Positions 40,960 through 44,906 of a stretch of DNA of 44,906 bases are shown here, piece by piece. Under the pieces are notes generated by a model. The model did no database searches. It saw only the letters and a program-made list of their open reading frames with translations, and was not told where the DNA came from. The stretch comes from Anaerolineae bacterium UTCFX1 (lineage in GTDB: Bacteria; Chloroflexota; Anaerolineae; Anaerolineales; Villigracilaceae): positions 1 to 44,906 of the forward strand of contig MWTB01000015.1 of the NCBI GenBank assembly GCA_002050275.1, written 5' to 3'. A program made the translations under genes and the position numbers. Numbering within the stretch: the stretch's first letter is position 1; every line of letters begins with the position of its first letter.

Positions 40960-42546
40960 TTATTTCAAAAGACCCTTGATCTCTTCCATAATTGCCGCAA
41001 TCTGCTTCTCCTTGGCGAGAATACTCTCCGCCAACTCGTTGGGCGGCAGGTGTTCCAAATCCTCTTTGCGATTGGGGTTCTTGATATCAAGATTGACGCT
41101 CACCACGTCGCCTCCGCCGTTGGTCACGATCACGTCTGCGGCGCGGACCCTCCACGCACGCTCGTTTTCAATTCGGTTATCCCACCAATCCAAAATCGGT
41201 TGGAACTCCTCGAACTGCATCGGGCGCGTCTTGGTGTAGTTCTTCACGCCTTCGGGGAGCACATGCTCGTAATACCAAATCTCGCTGGTCGAGTAGCCCT
41301 GAGCGCGATGTGCTGAGTTTATCGAAGCATTTGTTGCGAAGGGCGTATCGAGACCAGCCGCCGTATCGAAACCAGCCGTCGCAGGAGAGCGATCAAAAAA
41401 CAATAAATTCGTCGGGATGGACGTATACGGCGCGAACACTCCGTTGGGCAGTCGGATGATCGTATGCAGGTTGAAGTCCCGCAACAATTGCGCCTTGATG
41501 CGCGCCGCCACGCCGTCGCCGAACAGAAATCCGTTCGGCACCACCACGCCGCTCCGCCCGTCCCGCTTGAGCGAACGCATGATGAACTGCATGAACAGCA
41601 GGGCGGTCTCGCTGGCGCGCGTGTTCTCGGGGAAGTTCAACTGGATACCCGCCTCCTCCTCGCCGCCGAAGGGCGGGTTCGTCACGATCACGTCGAAGCG
41701 GTCTTTCTCCCCGATCTCGTTCAACGGATTCTTCAACGCGTTATCGCGGCGGATGTTCGGCGTTTCGATGCCGTGCAGCAACAGGTTCATCGTGCTGAGC
41801 AGATACGGCAGGGGCTTCTTCTCCACGCCGAACAACGTTTTCGTTTGCAGGATTTCTTGCTCTTTTGCATTTTTTGCTTTTGGCTTCAAATGCTCATATG
41901 CCTCGACTAAAAATCCGCCCGTGCCGCAAGCGGGATCAAGAACGGTCTCTCCCAGCCTCAGCCTGACTCGGTCTACGATCAGCTTTACTACGGGACGGGG
42001 CGTATAGAACTCGCCCGAGTCGCCTGCCGCGTCCCGCATCTCTTTGAGCATCGACTCATACAAATGCGCCAGCGTGAAAATCTCATCCTTCGACTGAAAG
42101 TGGATGTTATCCACCAGATTAACCACATCCCTCAGCAGATAGCCCGAGAGCATACGGTTGTACGTCTCTCGAAATACCTCAGCCACTTTCAAACGTTCAT
42201 CCGAACCGGAGAGACCACGCAATGAACGCAACAACGTTTCATTCACGAACTTGATTAAGTCTTCGCCCGTCGCCCCGTTATCCTCATCCGACGCCCAATC
42301 CCGCCACCGATACGGCGACGGAATCACAGGTTTGTACTTTTCACGGGATAACTTCACATCCTCCTCGCGTCGCATCTCTAGGTCATCGTAACACTTCAAA
42401 AACAAAATCCACGATAACTGCGGGAGTCTATCCAAATCGCCGTTGAGTCCCGCATCCTTCCGCATAATGTCACGGGATGATTTGATGAGCGAAGAGAGTG
42501 AGGCTTTGGTGTTGTGTTGTGGCTGTGTTGTAGTCTTCTTTGGCAT
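40960..42546 (-). CDS. hsdM: Type I DNA methyltransferase subunit HsdM
   Basis: A 528-residue N6-adenine methyltransferase of the type I complex. The N-terminal domain (about 20-170) is followed by AdoMet motif I DPACGTGGFLVEAYE (about 216-230) and catalytic motif IV NPPFGGEE (about 303-310). The end has a helical tail that contacts HsdS. Between FFDRS and STSEIWYYEH an extra about 30 residues (AGFDTAAGLDTPFATN and following) are encoded by a dispersed repeat (41286-41375) read in frame. The motifs are otherwise intact. It follows the RAYT gene and precedes hsdS. Confidence 0.95.
   Translation of the reverse strand: MPKKTTTQPQHNTKASLSSLIKSSRDIMRKDAGLNGDLDRLPQLSWILFLKCYDDLEMRREEDVKLSREKYKPVIPSPYRWRDWASDEDNGATGEDLIKFVNETLLRSLRGLSGSDERLKVAEVFRETYNRMLSGYLLRDVVNLVDNIHFQSKDEIFTLAHLYESMLKEMRDAAGDSGEFYTPRPVVKLIVDRVRLRLGETVLDPACGTGGFLVEAYEHLKPKAKNAKEQEILQTKTLFGVEKKPLPYLLSTMNLLLHGIETPNIRRDNALKNPLNEIGEKDRFDVIVTNPPFGGEEEAGIQLNFPENTRASETALLFMQFIMRSLKRDGRSGVVVPNGFLFGDGVAARIKAQLLRDFNLHTIIRLPNGVFAPYTSIPTNLLFFDRSPATAGFDTAAGLDTPFATNASINSAHRAQGYSTSEIWYYEHVLPEGVKNYTKTRPMQFEEFQPILDWWDNRIENERAWRVRAADVIVTNGGGDVVSVNLDIKNPNRKEDLEHLPPNELAESILAKEKQIAAIMEEIKGLLK
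41286..41375. repeat. Dispersed repeat translated in frame inside hsdM
   Basis: The inverted ends are TGGTCGAGTAGCCCTGAGCG (41287-41306) and GGGCGTATCGAGACCA (41341-41356), a form widely seen as dispersed repeats in bacterial genomes, with a second partial GTATCGAAACCAGCC copy following. It adds about 30 residues between two otherwise adjacent conserved HsdM blocks without breaking the frame. Confidence 0.75.
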
Positions 42547-42562
42547 TTTTCCTTTTCATTCT

Positions 42563-42595
42563 AGACCCTAAGGGTTTTTAAAACCCTTAGGGTCT
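42563..42595. repeat. 33-bp palindrome downstream of RAYT
   Basis: AGACCCTAAGGGTTT, a 3-bp spacer and AAACCCTTAGGGTCT: the two ends of the 95-bp repeat joined directly, between the hsdM start and the RAYT stop. It forms a very strong hairpin and may act as a terminator. It resembles the 33-bp palindrome on the other side of RAYT (43307-43339), the arrangement typical of REP-flanked RAYT genes. Confidence 0.92.
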
Positions 42596-42607
42596 ATATA
42601 TTTTGTT

Positions 42608-43291
42608 TCAATCGTAATCCTCTTCCACAAACCACTTCGCTTGGGCATCTGAGAGCCATTGGTTGTGAAGCGATAGATAATCATCCCTTGTTCCAAACCA
42701 TTTCAACACTTCACTGCGGTTAATGATCGTACGCTTCTCAGACAGTATTATCCCATACGACGAATACTTCCAATCCCGAAAATCTTTCACAAATCCATGC
42801 TTCTGCGGGTTCTGATGAATGTACGCGATCACATTCCAAAATTGCCTATCACTTGTAATCGGCACGCGCCCAAACGGATGCTGGAATAAACTGCCTGTTC
42901 TTCCATATGCTTTGTTGATCGTCTTGGCATAGGCGTTGAAGAAATTGGAAAACTGGTCGCTAACGTAACGAGACCCTAAGGGTTTTCTCGTCTGACCTTC
43001 GTCTCTGTTTGCAAGACTCCCATGCCTGACACGACGACCATTTGCGGAAGAAACCCTTAGGGTCTTTTGATATTCGATAATTTCCTCTTCCGATTTCGTT
43101 CTCACCGAAACGTGAAAATGATTTCTCAGCATGCAATACGAAAACAAATCACAAACAGGTGTGACGTGTCTCTCGAAAAGATTCAAGAACAGATCGTAAT
43201 TCCGTTCTTCAATGAAAATATTCTCGCCATTCACACCGCGATTATAGATGTGGTAATAAGTATCAAAGAGAAGAGGAGTAGGACTGGTCAT
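42608..43291 (-). CDS. REP-associated tyrosine transposase (RAYT, Y1 family)
   Basis: A 227-residue HUH-type transposase of the IS200-like RAYT group, which nicks and joins single-stranded DNA at palindromic REP elements. It opens YYHIYNRGVNGENIF, then NHFHVSV (H58 and H60 of the HUH motif), the FNAYAKTINKAYGRTGSLFQ block with the candidate catalytic Tyr121, and IAYIHQNPQKHGFVKDFRDWKYSSY. Residues about 76-107 are not family sequence: they are encoded by a full copy (C) of the 95-bp repeat read in frame. The remainder looks complete, so activity is possible if the inserted loop is tolerated. It interrupts the hsdR-hsdM order. Confidence 0.93.
   Translation of the reverse strand: MTSPTPLLFDTYYHIYNRGVNGENIFIEERNYDLFLNLFERHVTPVCDLFSYCMLRNHFHVSVRTKSEEEIIEYQKTLRVSSANGRRVRHGSLANRDEGQTRKPLGSRYVSDQFSNFFNAYAKTINKAYGRTGSLFQHPFGRVPITSDRQFWNVIAYIHQNPQKHGFVKDFRDWKYSSYGIILSEKRTIINRSEVLKWFGTRDDYLSLHNQWLSDAQAKWFVEEDYD
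42971..43065. repeat. 95-bp repeat copy C inside the RAYT gene
   Basis: The same length, 15-bp inverted ends and inner phrases as copies A and B. With the shared preceding G it is 96 bp, that is 32 codons, so the RAYT frame is preserved. On the - strand it encodes KTLRVSSANGRRVRHGS and the following residues up to PLGSR. Confidence 0.95.
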
Positions 43292-43306
43292 ATTATCCTA
43301 AAATCG

Positions 43307-43339
43307 AGACCCTAAGGGTTTCCAAAACCCTTAGGGTCT
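43307..43339. repeat. 33-bp palindrome upstream of RAYT
   Basis: AGACCCTAAGGGTTT, a 3-bp spacer (CCA) and AAACCCTTAGGGTCT: the same minimal palindrome as at 42563-42595, in the hsdR-RAYT gap, 9 bp after the hsdR stop and 15 bp before the RAYT start. A T-run follows on the + strand. Confidence 0.92.
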
Positions 43340-43348
43340 TTTTTGGAA

Positions 43349-44887
43349 TTATTCATACAAAAACTTCTGCATCTCATCCACCGCCTGCAATAACTTCTCC
43401 GCCCCGCCAAACAACTGATAGATCTCGTACGTCGAGCCATACCGATCGAACGGCGAGACTTGCAATACGCGCGGTAACTGGTCAAACTCGCCGATGCCGT
43501 AATCCGCATATTTCTCCAGCAACGAATTCAAAATCTCCCGCGCCGCAGGCGTAAACGTGTTGAAGAAGTTGGCTTTCTTCTGGCGTAATTTCTCAGCGCG
43601 CTCGCGGCGTGTCACCAACGGCGCGTTATATGCCACATGCAAGAGCAAATCCAGCGCGTCGGCTTCTTCGTGGTGAGTCACATGCGCCAAATGATCAGGG
43701 TCAATGCCGCGCGAGCGCAATTGGTTCAAAATCTCAAGTCGTTGCTCGGCAAGCGGCCATCCTTGCTTCAAGTGTTCCGCGGTCAAATTCAAGCGGCGGA
43801 TCTGCTCATTGGCGAACTGCGTGAACTCCACTGTCTTAAGCACATTACCGTCGGGATCAAGTTCAAATGCCTGTTCACCAGCAATATACACTTGCACGTT
43901 ATCGAGATAATACTTGCGCGGCAATTCGCCAACGCGTACCCCCTCTCCCTCAGGGGGAGGGCTGGGGTGAGGGAGAGTCTCCGTCAGTGTCCCATCTTCG
44001 CTATCCTCAATCTTCGCTTCATTTCCCTCACTATCAATCTCGGTCTTTGTCACTCGTACAGGATCGCCGTCAAAAGCAGGATCATAAAACAATTGCGTCG
44101 CGCCAACATAATCAATGATCGTGAACCAGAATTTGTTATGCTCCTCCGAAACCCGTGTCCCGCGCCCGATGATCTGCTTGAAATCGGTCATCGAATTAAT
44201 GGCGCGGAATAACACTACATTGCGGCACGTGGGCGCGTCCACGCCTGTGGTTAGCATTTGCGAAGTCGTCAAAATAACAGGCGTCTCTTTTTCGGGGTCT
44301 TGAAATTCATCCAAATGTCCGCGCCCAACTGAGCCTTCATCCGAAACCACCCGCTCCACATAATGCACATGGATTTTGGTCAGGTCAGCGTTGGCATTAT
44401 TCAAGGCAATCCGCATATCGAGCGCGTGCTCCTGATCCACGCAAAAGACAATCGTTTTATCGAAGCGGTTGGTTCTTTTCAGATATTCCGTCAAGTGCTT
44501 TGCAACTACTTCTGTGCGAGCCAGCAGAGAAATTAACCGCTCGAAATCTTTTGTTCCATACAAGTCGGGCGGAATCTCGCGCCCAAAACGGTCAAGAACA
44601 CCGGGATCAATATGCAATCCGCTTGCGTCCACATCGGGAATCACTCGATAGACTCGGTACGGCGCGAGGAAGCCATCTTCAATGCCTTGCTTCAAACTGT
44701 ATTCATAGATCGGGTCGCCGAAGTATTCGTACGTGTCAGCGTTATCGGTCCGCTTCGGTGTGGCGGTCATGCCGATTTGTGTCGCCTTATTGAAGTAATC
44801 CAATATCTTGCGCCAACTGCCTTCTTCATTGGCAGAACCGCGATGACATTCATCCACGATGATCAAATCGAAGAAGTCTTTTGGAAG
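43349..44887 (-). CDS. hsdR: Type I restriction subunit HsdR, incomplete at the 5' side
   Basis: About 512 codons of the motor subunit. It begins with the DFFDLIIVDECHRGSANEE block (motif II), then MTATPKRTDNADT (motif III), and continues to ILTTSQMLTTGVDAPTCRN and QIIGRGTRV (motifs V-VI) and the C-terminal helical region. Motif I and the N-terminal nuclease domain should lie further upstream, outside the window. However, an in-frame TAA at 44888-44890, only about eight codons before DECH, cuts the frame from them. So either the gene is broken or the last about 20 bases are not true hsdR sequence. A G+C-rich repeat (43938-43976) is translated in frame as HPSPPPEGEGVRVG. The operon order is R-(RAYT)-M-S. 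Confidence 0.88.
   Translation of the reverse strand, partial: LPKDFFDLIIVDECHRGSANEEGSWRKILDYFNKATQIGMTATPKRTDNADTYEYFGDPIYEYSLKQGIEDGFLAPYRVYRVIPDVDASGLHIDPGVLDRFGREIPPDLYGTKDFERLISLLARTEVVAKHLTEYLKRTNRFDKTIVFCVDQEHALDMRIALNNANADLTKIHVHYVERVVSDEGSVGRGHLDEFQDPEKETPVILTTSQMLTTGVDAPTCRNVVLFRAINSMTDFKQIIGRGTRVSEEHNKFWFTIIDYVGATQLFYDPAFDGDPVRVTKTEIDSEGNEAKIEDSEDGTLTETLPHPSPPPEGEGVRVGELPRKYYLDNVQVYIAGEQAFELDPDGNVLKTVEFTQFANEQIRRLNLTAEHLKQGWPLAEQRLEILNQLRSRGIDPDHLAHVTHHEEADALDLLLHVAYNAPLVTRRERAEKLRQKKANFFNTFTPAAREILNSLLEKYADYGIGEFDQLPRVLQVSPFDRYGSTYEIYQLFGGAEKLLQAVDEMQKFLYE
43938..43976. repeat. Dispersed repeat translated in frame inside hsdR
   Basis: CCCTCTCCCTCAGGGGGAGG and the adjoining GGCTGGGGTGAGGGAGAG are of the common CCCTCTCCC-type dispersed palindromes. 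On the - strand they encode a Pro/Gly/Glu-rich loop in HsdR between the helicase and C-terminal parts (LPHPSPPPEGEG). Confidence 0.75.
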
Positions 44888-44906
44888 TTATCTCAAAAAT
44901 GGTAAA

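Overview
This 44.9-kb window most likely comes from the chromosome of an Anaerolineae-type Chloroflexota bacterium. That assignment is inferred from overall protein character (Liv transporter, FtsH, acyl-CoA ligase, TtuA/TtuB-like pair, bacterial microcompartment genes). There is no rRNA here to prove it. The backbone is moderately G+C-rich. The first 9.2 kb is visibly A+T-rich and looks acquired.

Layout: (1) Bases 1-10337 are a chromosomal integron. An integron integrase gene (intI, + strand, 9354-10337) lies next to an attI region. Leading away from it on the - strand are five complete gene cassettes, each closed by an attC site of 129-130 bp, and the edge of a sixth. From attI outward they carry: a complete type III restriction-modification system (mod-res, a 5.0-kb cassette); a membrane-anchored secreted-domain protein; a two-TM protein with a soluble C-terminal domain; a small DnaJ-type zinc-finger protein plus a membrane-anchored protein; and two overlapping paralogous HEPN-like genes. 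(2) 10.4-13.1 kb: rpsO and pnp. (3) 13.3-16.1 kb: a compact microcompartment locus, rpiB-deoC-BMC-P-unknown-BMC-P-BMC-P. Its RpiB and DeoC carry N-terminal tails resembling encapsulation peptides, and no hexameric shell gene is present. (4) 16.4-21.6 kb: an amidohydrolase fused to a CYTH domain, cinA overlapping an M14 carboxypeptidase, and an ornithine cyclodeaminase family gene. (5) 21.7-27.6 kb: a complete branched-chain amino acid ABC transporter operon livK-H-M-G-F. It is preceded by a possible Val/Ile/Thr-rich leader peptide and has an intercistronic hairpin after livK. (6) 27.7-39.1 kb: housekeeping genes (LysM-M23 peptidase, DUF192, response regulator, ftsH, acyl-CoA ligase, miaA, yraN, a GT4 glycosyltransferase, a TtuB/TtuA-like sulfur-transfer pair, a YcaQ-like glycosylase). 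(7) 39.3-44.9 kb: a type I R-M operon on the - strand (hsdR, hsdM, hsdS), interrupted by a REP-associated tyrosine transposase (RAYT).

The type I region is full of one repeat family. Four copies are exactly 95 bp long, with 15-bp terminal inverted repeats (AGACCCTAAGGGTTT type). Two 33-bp palindromes made only of the two ends flank the RAYT gene. One 95-bp copy sits in frame inside the RAYT coding sequence, and others border hsdS and its duplicated tail. Other repeat types are translated in frame within hsdM and hsdR, and repeat-like sequence forms the start of miaA.

The most notable points are the Chloroflexota-type integron with a whole type III R-M system as its first cassette, the RAYT/palindrome system with a copy inside its own transposase, the HEPN pair cassette, the BMC locus with three pentamer genes, the MTA/SAH deaminase-CYTH fusion, and the candidate liv leader peptide. 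All family assignments were made by eye from motifs. No database search was run.
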